From positions 9,723,501-9,787,500 of the forward strand of contig CM061102.1 of NCBI GenBank assembly GCA_030770545.1: DNA of 64,000 bases, given 5' to 3'. The position numbers and the translations under genes are program-made. Shown in pieces: positions 36,671-49,500 of the stretch; within the stretch, counting starts at the first letter, position 1; every line of letters starts with the position of its first letter. The notes under the pieces are model-generated. The model had not been told where the DNA came from. It searched no databases and saw only the letters and a program-made list of their open reading frames with translations. The stretch is from Macropodus opercularis. Its lineage: Eukaryota; Chordata; Actinopteri; Anabantiformes; Osphronemidae.

Positions 36671-39600
36671 TTAAGAAGGATCCGTATCAAAATTATTAGC
36701 TGTTTCTCTCAGCATCCCATCAATGGATGCCTCCCCCTCCCGGGACCCGAAGCCTGTGTCCTGGGAGCTACTGCTTCCTGTTGGTGAGGGAATGGTTGCT
36801 TTGTGTTTTTCATTGACTTCCTGTTGTGCTACATTATTTCCAAACTTCCTACTCTTTCCCCATCGTCCCTCAGCGTCTTGTTCTTGCAACTCTATGCCTT
36901 CGAACTTCTCTACTAATTTTTTCGTGTTTAGCTTTTCGTTGCTGACGGCGATGAACCCGTTTTGTTCACTGATTGTGTCTGTGACCACGTCTTCTGTCTG
37001 ATCCGTGTTCTCTGTATTCACCTTTTCTTCAATCCACGCTACCGCCTCCTCCTTAGTTTTACTCTCGTTTATTTCATATTTGTCTGCGTCTAACTCGTCC
37101 TTTTCCTCCATTTCTAGTTTAACTCGACCTTCCTCCATTGTCACCAAATCACAGTCTGTTACCTTCGTCAACTGGTCTGATCCACATGGATCTACCTGAT
37201 TCTCTTCAGAGTCTGACTCCAGTTTCGAGTCCAACTTTTCTCTGTTCGGGTCTTTCTCCCTGTGGTGAACTGTCACTTCAACTGAAGAGATTTTTTTCTC
37301 TTGTCCACTGCTAAAACCTCTAAAGTTGTTTTTGGCACCAATGATGTATTTTCCCAGTATAGACGAACCATCCTGGGTCAGTGCATCTTTTGAAACATGT
37401 CCGTCGTTCATCAGTAGCTGCTGGATCACTTTCATGTCATTGTGCATTCGGAAGACTGCTTTGCTCAGTTCAGTGACGCGATTACCAATATCTGAAAGAA
37501 GAGAATCCACCGATCACAACTCAGCAGTCATACATTTAATAGTTTTTACAGGCTGTGAGACTGAATCGTGTTTTGTTTAGTCCTTTTGGAGTCAAAGCCC
37601 AGGTTGAACCTTATATAACATGTGTGGACATCTGAAGATTCATATGAGGCTTAAAACAATAATGTCAGCTTGTATAGATTTACCCAGAAAGTCTCTCATA
37701 CCTTTCAAAAAGTATGCAGGCGTTATACACCTCTTCACATTAAGAGAGTCTTTTTGTACAAAAATTTAATTTCAAAAAAGTTACTCGGGGGATCTTTAAA
37801 CAGGAATCCAAATCGCATCACGGTCTGATTGATTTGCACCAGAGTCAGTCTTACCTTTTCTCTTAGTCTCCTCGAACTCCCTGCGAGCCGACTCAATGTA
37901 GCGCTGCACCAAAGCCTTGATCACCTGCTGCCGGTAGGACAGCTGGCTGTCTTCAGGTCCATTATCAAGCGACTAGTAGCAGAAACAGCAGTGCCGTCAA
38001 GAATATATATGTGCATTTACACACCGATACGATTTACTTCATTCACACCATCGCCTGCATTTACACCCACTTACCATAGAGGCTATAGGAGGATATTTCT
38101 GCTCAGAGCTTGAAGAGCAGCAGCAACAGAGTCGTCTAAAGAAACCCCTAAAAACAAATTTCAAATGAAAAAACGGAAAAATCACAGCACTGTTAATTAT
38201 TTCAAATTACAATGTACAGTTAGAAAGTTTAAGACGTTTCACTTTATATATGGTTGTTCTTTATTCCCACTTCTACCATAATTGTTATGCTGGTGTTTGG
38301 CCTTTTATAAATTGGTTTTGACACATTTTTATAGCTCACCTTAAAAGGTAAAAGAAAGCTTTAGGTGAGGGGATGATGTTGAAGGGTACAGGCATAGTGA
38401 GCCCCTCTCTGAAGTAACTGAGGTACAGCTTTGACCTGGCAAATTTCCACTCAACATCTGCATCATCCTGAAACAAAGGATATAATAGTTTCTACTATTC
38501 TACTATAACTGTAGTATGCAAATATGTCTTTACCTCAATCTTCTGAAAGGAGTTGGTGATCATAGCAATAAGCATGTTGAGCAGGACAATAACGATAACG
38601 AGGGTGTAGATGCCGTAGAGGATCCGTCCTATTAACTCTGCGAACACAAACTGTGGCATGTCCACGTACTGCTCATTGACCACACCGAACATGGTCCAGA
38701 ATAAGAAGCGGAAAGTCTCATTAAACCTGCAAAGTCAGGAGTCGGAGTTGAGTCACACAGCGTTTTCTATCTCAACTAGGGAGGCTTCTATAACACACAT
38801 TTGCAGACCATAAAACAGGCTTCCACTGTCTCAGTGCTAATCCAGCTCATTGCCAGAGCTTTGTATTTAAAATCATGATAATAAAAAACTGTGTTACTGA
38901 CCACTACGCTAAGCAAAGCAGCAGATACTAAAACGCTGAGCTGAATATCCAACATTCTTACCTGCCAAGTTGTGGGGAGGCGACATAAGGAACATAGATG
39001 TTGTTAATGCCGCACAGAAAGGCAGTTCCAATAATCATCAATATGAACATGAACCTACAAGAGAAAAACAACACTCGCATTAGTTCTGTGATGGACATGA
39101 CTTCTCGTTTAATCGGTGACTGATGGACAAACGTGATGTAGAATAAAGCGGGAAAGGTTCTTACCTCATCATATCATCAATCATCTTCCCTATGGAGATC
39201 TGCAGTGTTCCCAGAGACTCGTGGGCTGGCAGGATGTACGCCAGCCGCGCAAAGCTGAACATGCTGGTTACTGCGAACAGCACCTCTGCAATCAGTTGGG
39301 GGTCCTCCTGATGCCAGTCGTCCCTCACTGCCGGAGCGGTTCACACAATAAAATGCAAATCTAAAGCCCCTCAAATCGACTGGATGAATGCAGGAGGATT
39401 CATTTCTCACCGGTCTGCGTAAAGTAGGTGCACTCAGCTGTGCTGTTATGGCCTTGGCAGATGAATTGACCTTTGAGCAAGATGAGCACTCGTAACGAAA
39501 AAGATGCCAAGTACATGCTGAGCACCATCATGTCCAGGAAGTTCCACCAGTCCAGTAAGTAACTCCGCATCCCCTCGATCCACACTTCCTTACACTCGTA

Positions 39601-41441
39601 CCAGAAGAATCCTACATGAAACAGCACGGTTGGAACTGGATTCACACCTATTGTCTGTGACAGAAAGCGAGAACCTACCAGCCACCCACACCATGTGGAG
39701 CGAGGTCTGTAGGATGTTCTGCTCCCGGGAAGAAAAAGCCTCTCGATACATCTCCATTGTTATTGATTCTCCAAGTAATATGATGAGAAACCACAAATAG
39801 GAGGCTGAGTGAAGGATGAACTTGATAACAGGAATCTTTAGTATCTTTCCCACCTGTGTAAAAAAAAAAAGTAAAGAGAAAGAAAGATTTTCTATAAACC
39901 ATGAGAAAACTCTACTTTTAGAGATAATCACCTTAGACTTTGGTGCTATCCAGTAGACGAGGCAGAGGAGAGGCATCGTGAGAAAGATCCCCACAGACAC
40001 AAACAGCTTCCAGGCTGTCCTGCTGCCTCGCCAGCCTGCCAGGTTTCCACACCAGATAGATGACAGCACCTGCTGGCAGATTGGGTGGGCCACAAACTGA
40101 AAGAAACCCACAGACAGAAAATAAGGATCGCTTTTACGTCTCCGTCTCCTCATCTTTCGTTGGCACCGACAGCATCAAGCTACCTGCTTCTGATTGTAGT
40201 TGACAGCGAGCCGCAGACGGGACAAGTTGGGTATTCCTTCCTCGAAAGCCTGCTCATCCAAGCAGTCTTGGCTCTCGTCTCCAGAACTGTTCAGGATAGT
40301 GGTCACCTCGCTCTGGTTGCGACACATGCCTAGCAATTCGACGGCAAACTCCTGGCAGAGCTGCTCCAGGTCCAGATATTGGGGCTGCAGAAGAGAGTAA
40401 ACAAACAACACGTAGAAGCGCACACACACCCAACGAAAACACTAACCTAGGACATCTATCAATGTCCTCACACCTTGAACTCGGGCTCTTTTTGTGAAAG
40501 CTTGCGGAGCTCTTTGCTCAGACTGAAGGCTCTGAGCATGGCGTCATCAGAGGTGATGGACAGGTAGGCACGGCTGGCGATGCCACGGTAGGTGTTGATA
40601 CGAGACAGGGAGAACTTCAGCAGGTCGTACTGACGCCCGTTACGACACTCCAGACAGGCACAGGAGATCTTGTGAGGCCACGGGATGACGTGACCTTTTT
40701 GGGTCAGCATGGTGACTATGTCGTACAGGTCTTTCTGGCAGGCTAAGGTCAGAGGGGTCACACCAGGAGCAAATTGGGAGTTGTCAATTGAGTGGTCAAA
40801 AATGGCTTGAGAGAAGGAGCGTACATCCATCTTGTTGCCTTTCTCCTGGTCCAGGCGGTCCAGCAGACGCTTCACCACTCTGGGCTGGTTGGTGTCCACA
40901 GCCACAAGCAGGGCCTCGTGAATTTGTCGGAAGTCAAACTTGACGCCCTGAAGCAGGGTGTCCATCGCGTCCTCGTTTCCCAGTCGAATGGACAGGTTGA
41001 GGGCTTCCCTCCATTGGCGATCCTCAGACTCCTCGAGCTGCCGGATGATGCCATCTCCAGTCTTCAGCAGTCCGATCAGCAGCTCGCCTTTCCCCTCCTG
41101 AATGGCACTGATGAGCTCCGGAGGGAACTTCATCTTTTTGTTCATAATCTCGCGCCATTGTTCAGGCTGAGGGATAGAAAAAGACAGTAATAAATAATGG
41201 CAGCAATCCAACATAATATTATTATTTATTATTTATAATAATTTATGAACTAATTTATAAACTTTATGAAGCACATTTCAACGTTGTGCAATAAAAACTG
41301 CACAAACAACGTTAAATGAATGAAAATAAAAACTATTTTATACAAAAGATACACTATAAAATACAAAAAAAAAAACAACTTGATGAATATCAGATTGTAT
41401 ATAACCATAGAAAAATCTCTACTTACAGTGAGGTTTTCCAT
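36671..41441 (-). CDS. trpc2: Transient receptor potential cation channel TRPC2
   Basis: Plasma-membrane cation channel gated downstream of phospholipase C. In mammals with a vomeronasal organ it carries pheromone transduction, and in fish it marks microvillous olfactory neurons. Minus-strand exons: 41427-41441, 40474-41166, 40184-40384, 39932-40096, 39679-39853, 39411-39611, 39165-39327, 38962-39054, 38534-38726, 38340-38467, 38075-38147, 37855-37972 and 36671-37491. They give 1012 aa. Ankyrin-like repeats (HEALLVAVDTNQPRVV; GVTPLTLACQKDLYDIV) are followed by the membrane domain, with LFWTMFG after the pore and the TRP motif EWKFARSKLYLSYF. A Cys-rich patch and a coiled-coil-like segment (YRQQVIKALVQRYIESARRE) come next. 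About 270 further residues are Glu/Asp/Lys-rich and low in complexity. The short first coding exon MENLT follows an acceptor-like site at 41484, so upstream non-coding or alternative coding exons are likely; mammalian forms have a longer N-terminus. Every reading frame is intact. Confidence 0.95.
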
Positions 41442-43564
41442 TCTTGATGACAGAACCCAAACTTGACCAGGGATCCTAGAGTGAAAACAGAATTATATCC
41501 TTTGAAGTCATGAAAAAAAAAATCTTGTTAATCCAAGTCCCAGAGATGAAGGAGCTAAAAGAAGACGTGCGAGCAGCTGCGATTACAGGACTGAGGACTT
41601 TGATGTCGCTACCAACTAACTACATGGACTCAGAATCTCCAAACTCACTAACAATTCAATTCAATCCCCAGCAGGCCAAGGCCAAGGCCAATTAAAATGT
41701 AGCCAGCTCATAAAGGCTGGCTCGGCCCAAACCAAACGCTTCTGCATTCAAAGAGGAATTAACTCAGGTCTCTCCAGTGAAAACTGCTACAATTATGGCA
41801 GCTCCCAAACAGGCAGCAGCTGTCAGTGTTTCCCCAAAGGACCTGGAAGCAAAACAAAGGGAAAACAAGCAAAAGAATCACCAATTATTTTCCTACTGCC
41901 CTTTAATGCGTAGGTCAAGTGATCATAGTATAAGATCGTTTATAAAACGTCAACTTTTTGACTTTTACCACTAAGAAGCGTTGGAAATGGAACAGCTCTC
42001 CCATGCGATTTCTTTAGAAATTACTTTTACTAGTTTATGCTTGTCTGAGGATCTCTCTACATTCTCTGACCAAGTTTGATGACTGGGTTGGACTTTGTGT
42101 TACCATCGCATATTTGTATTGTATCACAAAAAAGTGTTGTGAAAGAGCAATGTTCAAGCTTCAGTGCCGTTTCAGTGTTTAGTGTCACAAACGGTTGCAT
42201 CCATCGTACTGAATTGCTTGTGTTGCAGTTTTGCACAGCAGAGGGAGCAAAGGAGCCACTGTGGGCATAAAGCTGTGTTCCTCATAATTACTAATAAACA
42301 TGAAGTTTATATGGTATTATTTAGTATATGGTAATAAAGCAGAAAGATTTGAGCCAAACAATTACTGTAAGATGACTTGCATAACATAATGTTAACACAA
42401 TGTCCTAACATGGATTTTAAACCGCTGCTTGATTTGGAATTTTTGGGAAACAACAGATGTGTAATTGCACAGTTTATTCTATTTTGTTGTGCTTTTTTTA
42501 CAAACTAAAATTATATACTTCTTTAAAGGTTAAAGCATATAAGGGAAAAAAATTAAAAGAATGAAAACATATAGCTAAAAAGTGTCCTTTTTGAAAGTCT
42601 GGGGGGAAAAAACATAAAATATAGATATCACAGAAATCTAAACAGTCAGTGTATAAAGAGAGAACAAAAGTAAAATGAAACCAGAAAACATTATGTTCAG
42701 TCTATCAAATGATTAATCACTTTGGCTGGTGTTGCTTTCAGGAGGAGTCATGTGGAAAGAAATCATATTGTAGATATTAGATACATATAGATCTTCCTTT
42801 AAATTTAAAAGCTTCTGTAACCATGGTTTACATCCGTCAAGCCCACACTTTCATTTACGTTATATGATGCTGTAATGTTTTGTCTCTCTTCCTCTGAATA
42901 CGTAAAAAGAATTAAACTAACCATGTTATACAAACAATAAAAACATTCCTGTTGCTGAATCATACTCAGGTGTTTTTATTTGGTGTATTATTAAACCAAC
43001 CTAAAACATTGCTGTTAAACTATATACAGGGCAAATGGATTTCGTTCAGTTGTGCCATAAACTACACAGTATGAACTATAAAACAATCAAAGAAAGTAGA
43101 GAAGTTTCAGAGTAAACTATTAGTAAAACTGCTGCAAAGCGAGTCATTTAAATTCCCTCTTTGCTCCTTTCTGAAGACAGTAATACTACATTAAAAAAGA
43201 AAAAAGTATGAAGCTCATGATGACCATAATATTCAATTATTAAACTGCCAAACAAGTGAAAAAACATCCTCAACAACTGACTTGAAAACAATCATCTCCT
43301 ATAACATACACAGATATTATCACTCCTAAAACCAAACATATTTTATCTCCAGCAATTAAATTGACAAGTCCAATCAAATATAATTCAGTTAAAACTCTCA
43401 GTTAAGTCAACAAAAAAGCAAAAACGTGTTTAAACATACTCTTCAATATTAAATACAAACTAAAACCCAACAAATGTACAAAGAAACTCATGTTTCACTT
43501 TGAGTGTGAACAAAAAGTAGTGTTCACGTCGTGACAAAGTGCAGGTCAGTTCAGTAGCCATCAG
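41442..43564. other. Region between trpc2 and rb1
   Basis: This contains the trpc2 upstream region (left) and the rb1 3' UTR (right). A minus-strand AATAAA (TTTATT at 42975-42980), about 590 bases below the rb1 stop, is a candidate end for rb1. A 7-bp hairpin (AGCCAGC/GCTGGCT) lies near 41700. No gene was recognised. Confidence 0.5.
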
Positions 43565-46500
43565 TTACTCCTTCTTGGATTCTGCGTCCTCCTTCATCTT
43601 CTGCTCCTGCATGCGAGTTCGAGTGGAGCCTACGTTAACGAGAAACAAACCTATTTGCATACAGTTCACTAATATCAAGAACATATTTAGAAGAACTGAG
43701 ACTGTAGAAGCAGCAGAAACAGCTTTTCACTCACTCATCTCTGCAAGTTTCTGTATCAGCGTTGAATCTCCACCAGATTTGCTGCAAATTAAAATATTAA
43801 TTATATTAATATATTCATATATTTATGATCTAAAATATAAATAAATATAAATATAACCAACCTGCCATCGGCTTCATCTTGTCCGTCCACATCAAAGCGT
43901 AACCTCTTCAGAGGCTTCGGGGCAGAGCTGAGGTCCAGAGTCCTTTTGATGGAGCGATCGCTACTGTTGACCATCTGGTTGATCTTCTGGAATCGATTGG
44001 ACAGCTGCGGATTAAAAAACAAAACAGAACTGACAGAGTGAGTGACAAAATATCACTTACATTGTAAACATGCGTAAATAAATCCAGACTATTTCGTGCT
44101 CTAAACAAACAAAGGAGGCTCGTACCCCAAATGATTCACCAATGGACACCAGCATTCTGTGAAGCGAAAAAAACAACAACCTCAAACAGACCTGAAGATC
44201 ATTGATTATACAGAATTATTATACAACGTGTAAAGAACCTACCTAGAACGAGGAGTCATGATACCTGGCGACATACGTGGGTTTTTCAGAGGGGAGATGT
44301 ACACGTTGTTGCTACCTGGCACACGTAAGGGAGAATTAGGGAACTTGTAGGGGCTGCGTGGCATCTGCGGGATTGGAGAGAGGGTAGGCGGCTGCAAAAC
44401 ACAAGCAATGACAGTGAGACGGTGCAGTAGGTGTGTATGGTACATTTATCGTGTAACGGACGAGCTGCGCATCCTATAAGTAGGTGTCTCACCCTGGTAG
44501 ACGCATACTGCAAGATGTTGGTTTTCAGCTTCTGCATGAACACTTGGTTGTAGAAGACAATAATGGAGTCGTAGTGTCCCTCAGTAATTAACACATTCTT
44601 AAAGGTCTGCAACATGACAGGAACAGTTGAAAACTGATGCTTAATATAATTTAAGGCAAAGCAGCAACAATGTAATCAGCCTGATTAAGAGGAGCGGTAG
44701 TAATGAAATAATAACAATAATAATAATAATAATAATAAGGTGGTATCACCTCCTGGTTGGTGTTGGGCAAGTTCTTGTATGCTGTGACAATGGTCTTGAA
44801 GCGTAGATCAACACTCTTCACTTTGCAAATGGCGTACATGGCTGACATCATCAACTACAAGAATAAAAAAGACAGAATGCAGAAAAAACATGCACACAAG
44901 AAAAACGGGCCAAGACAAATGGAAAAGAGACAGAAGGCTGCATCTTGGTCAGGTTACCTGATCAAGGTGCCGGTCTCTCATCAGCTCGTACTCGAACTGG
45001 AGAGTGTGTTGAAACAGTGTCCATATGATGGGCTCCAGTTCAGGGTGGGAGGACAGCAGGTAGGAGCAGAGTATCTTCAGCCGCACATAGGCCAGGCGGT
45101 ACACTACACAGATCACACACACAGCCATCGCAGCCAAATGCTTCATTACATTTGTGAGGTGGAGGTACGTGTATAAAATGGGCCCAGAGACACACACAAA
45201 AAAATCTGTACTGACAAAAACCTGATTGACAAATTACATTTCTTATAGAAGAGACTCAGAGAGTTGGACTTGGCGTGTCGTGGACTCTGGCTGGTAGGCT
45301 GGGTTGGGGCCTGAGAGGGAGTCTGAGAGCTGGAGGTGGCAGGTGAATCAGGAGGTAAGACACGAAATCCCGGACGCACAGGGGACAGATATCTGTGGGA
45401 ACAACAGACTAATTAGCGCTATCAGTTGACGAGCGCGATCTTTTATGACCGACAGTCATTTCGCAACAAATGCTGCAGTTGCCACACACCTGCAACTGGC
45501 AGACAATAAAAGATTGTGGCGTCACAGACTCACAAATCAGCTGCAGTGTGGTTGTGCTGTAGCGGTTGGCTGAAACTGGCCGTCGTCTCCGCCTGCTCTA
45601 CTGCTCCTCCACTTTCATGCTCCTGATTCAGCAGCTCAAACAGCGGGGAGTCCTGTGGAGACAAATCATGCACATTTACGTCGAACCAAGCACCAGGACA
45701 CTAAATAGAACAGGTTATATTAACAGGATTTTCCATCTGATGGTGTATAAAAGTCAACTTCTCGTACTAGCAATTGCATCTTTACCCACACGACGTCAAA
45801 GACACATTTCAATTATTTCTTAGTCCGTACAAAAAGACCTTTGTTACTTTAAATCACATTTTATCTGATCTGTGAGGAGAACTGATAAAGCCTGCTCTTG
45901 TCCCCACTATCAGTGGGCATCGATGTCCGTTTATGCAACAAAGAAAGTTGTACTTTACATTTATTTAAAAAAAACTCTTACTATACTGTACCTACTATGT
46001 GTGTAAATATATACACTTTACTATATAGAATCACAAGTAATCTGACAAAACCATAGAATCTATTTGTTATTCAGTGTTGACTTAAGGACACTCCCTAAAG
46101 GACCTTATCTGCCTTTAGTGATGGTCAAGGAAATTCCCTTAATAAAAACAAATCATTCTATCACATAAATACATAGCTACCGCAAATCATACTTCCAGAC
46201 ACTTGCACTACTTAGCACTGGCTAAGACTAAAAGTCATGCGTTCAGAATTTATTAGCTAAGACAAAAGCAAATGAGCTCATCCAGGGACGTGGGTGTGGT
46301 TTGCCACGCACCTTCACAGAATGAGTGCAAGTACAGACGTGGTATTAGAACATTCCTCATATCAGACCTGCCGGGACTGGTTGCCGCTAATGCTCAAATC
46401 ACACTTCTTTTTGCCCAGCAGCCTTCAGGGATGTACAATTTCTGCTTCTTTAAAGGGCAAAGACAAGTTATAGTTTCCTTACATTATTCACATACTTCAC

Positions 46501-49500
46501 TGTTTGAAGCTACTGGCACCATTTACATTTGTACATTTGTTATTGTATTGTTTTACCAACAGTGCTACAACTTATTATGTGGAGTAAAATTGTTACTATG
46601 CATTATCAACTGATCAGTAGTTGTTAAGTTCTCTAAATTTAAAAATCAAAACACCACCAAACATTCATAGGAGACCTGATATAACTACATCACAAATTAT
46701 TGGGAAGCCACTAAATGTCGTGCTGAAACAAATTGATTTGAATTTTTGTGACATTATTACAAATTGCTGTCTGTAACTGAACTGTATATGTAAAACAAAT
46801 ATGGAGCGCACTAGATCCTGATATAATCTCATGTCAAATTTCAAGTAAATGCAAAAACAAAGCAGCAGTGGGAGGACTTTGGCCCTGAGGGAGACTCCTC
46901 CCTGAGTTTGGTCATGTCAAACATGTGCACAATAAAGTAACTACTGCCCTTCCAAGGCTGAAGCAGGAACCAAAAGGAGAACAAGGAACGTGAAGAGCTA
47001 CATGACCGCTCACACGCTAGAAGGCATGTGATTCTTGGACTAAGCATTTTCACTGTGGAGGAGAAGTGAGAGGATTAAAAAAAAACTACTTAAATGAGGA
47101 GTATTGGAAATACACAAGTTTTTTTCCACATAAGAAAACTGGTGTAACGGGCGGAGGATATAAGACAGGTATTTATGGTGGATTTCATTGGCTTCAACAT
47201 TCACGGAAATATATTTATTTCCTGGCCATCGACTGGATTAATAAGTTGAATGTGGATTTCTGTGACTGGCAATTAAGGAGACTTTCACTTAGTTCCAAAC
47301 ACACCAGACTGATCTAAAGATGAAAGGCACTACGTCACAATTTCACAATATCAGTTTGCTGAATGTCACTCAAAATTCCGTGAACTGCAGCAAAAATGAT
47401 GACTTCAAGTACCCTCTGTACAGCTCAGTGTTCAGCCTGGTGTTTGTGGTTGGACTCATATTCAACCTGGTAGCCATTTATATCTTTAGCTGTACAGTAA
47501 AGCAGCGAAACGAGACCACGACATACATGATAAACCTCATCGTATCGGACTCTCTCTTTGTCCTCAGCTTGCCTTTTCGGATTTTTTATTTCATTAATCG
47601 TGTGTGGCCATTTGGACCAGAGCTCTGTAAGATCACTACGGCCCTTTTCTACACCAACATGTACAGCAGCATCTTCTTCCTCACCTGCATCAGCTGTGAC
47701 CGCTTCCTGGCTATTGTGCACCCGTTACGATCCCAGACGATTCGTACCAAGAGGAATGCCAAACTGGCCTGCGCCGCTGTGTGGATCATAGTTATTTCTG
47801 CGAGTATAGCCTCAGCATTCGGCGTCGACACCACTTCACCCAACTCTTCAACACAATTCTGCTTTGAAAACTACTCCAAGAAACAGTGGAAGTCTGATCT
47901 GTACAAGGTGGTGGTGTTTATTTGCACTGTGGGCTTCATCGTCCCACTGATGCTCAACGTGTTCTGCTCGGTCATGGTTCTACGAACGCTGAGGAAGCCT
48001 CAAACCATCAGCCGTGGTGGAAGCGTCAAGAAGGCAAAAATCTTGAGGATGATCACCGTACATCTGCTCGTCTTCTGCTTCTGTTTCATTCCATACAACG
48101 TAAATCTAATCTTCTACGCCCTGGTTCGCACAAATGTCCTGAAGGATTGCTACATTGAAATTGTGGTGCGTACCATCTATCCCATTGCTCTGTGCTTAGC
48201 TGTGACCAACTGCTGCTTTGATCCTGTCATTTACTACTTCACATCGGAGACCATCCAGAGCGCCATCAAACTCAGGTCTGCAGTATGGTACAATGGTGCC
48301 AAGTTTTTCAACAGACTACAGACAGAGAGTGGACAAAGCAGCCCGGCCACAACACCCAAAAGTGTGACCATTGGGACCGGGACTCTGCGAACCAACATGT
48401 TGAACAATGAGTATATGGACGAATGAAAACCACTGTGTGTCATGATCAATACGCGAGCTTAACTGGTGAAACTTAAATATGATGACGCACGTGGAATTAA
48501 ACGGCCTGGTGGGTCATGACGACTCATCAGCAGAGAGACACTGTACCCTCTACTGGACATTACAGATTCCCTTGAATCAGACTGAGGCTGTGACAGTGAA
48601 TCTTATTCAAAAAGTGAAATAAGTGAGCCTTTCAAAATTGTTTTTATGAGCATGTCGAGTCCATACAAAACTTTTAAAACTCTTACTTACGATTACTTAA
48701 GACTTTAAAACATACATTAGTATATGTAACTGGTATATAAACCATAAGCTTGTGCATATTTTCCACTGCCTGCTGATGAACCAGTATTACAACTATGCAC
48801 TGTGCAGTTCTGAACATACTAGAGAACATTTTAGAGAAGTGTGCACTACGATGGCATTTCAACCTTGTCCTGACAAAAACGTAAAATACGGACGTTGAGT
48901 TTCCGTTGAATGTTTGGAGTGACTGGCATCTCTTGCTGACAATCTAGACTGATTAGTCATAAAGCTACACGTACTGTGGTAAAAAAAAAAAAAAATCACA
49001 ACAGGTACAGACATTCGTAGGTGTGGTCGATAACTGATCGGTGTACTGCACCAAGCAACACTGGGCTTTACACTTGTAGTAATTCCTGCAAGAAACTTAA
49101 AGGTGTAAAAGAAAAGGAATGTTTTTGTTTTTTCAGCTTCAGTGGGAACAGCTTTTATAAACCAAACTTATTTATAAAATTTGAAAGAAAAAGACTTTGA
49201 GTCAGACTGACGTGCAAAAATGTTCTAGTTGGGGATAGTGTGACTCAAACACATATAAAGTCTTCTGTCACGCTAACACATTCCTGTTGGGATGCAAAGA
49301 AGCCTGAGGGTGACTTAAAAGAACGGTTTCATCACCACTGCCTAGGTAGTATGCAAAAGACAAGGGTTGAGAAACTAAGGCAGACAGGCAACAACTTGCT
49401 TTTAGGGAGAACATCATTTAAGAAACAAAGAACATAGGTGGCTGCTATGGTAATGACTCACACTAGGCAAAATACAGATGTGAAAGTAGAAAGAGAAAGT

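Noticed and set aside
40792..41190. 132-codon plus-strand frame over trpc2
   Set aside because: Antisense shadow of the large ankyrin-repeat exon, whose minus-strand reading matches TRPC proteins.
41510..42270. Three frames of 61-65 codons between trpc2 and rb1
   Set aside because: Short, low in coding character, with no splice partners; treated as intergenic noise.
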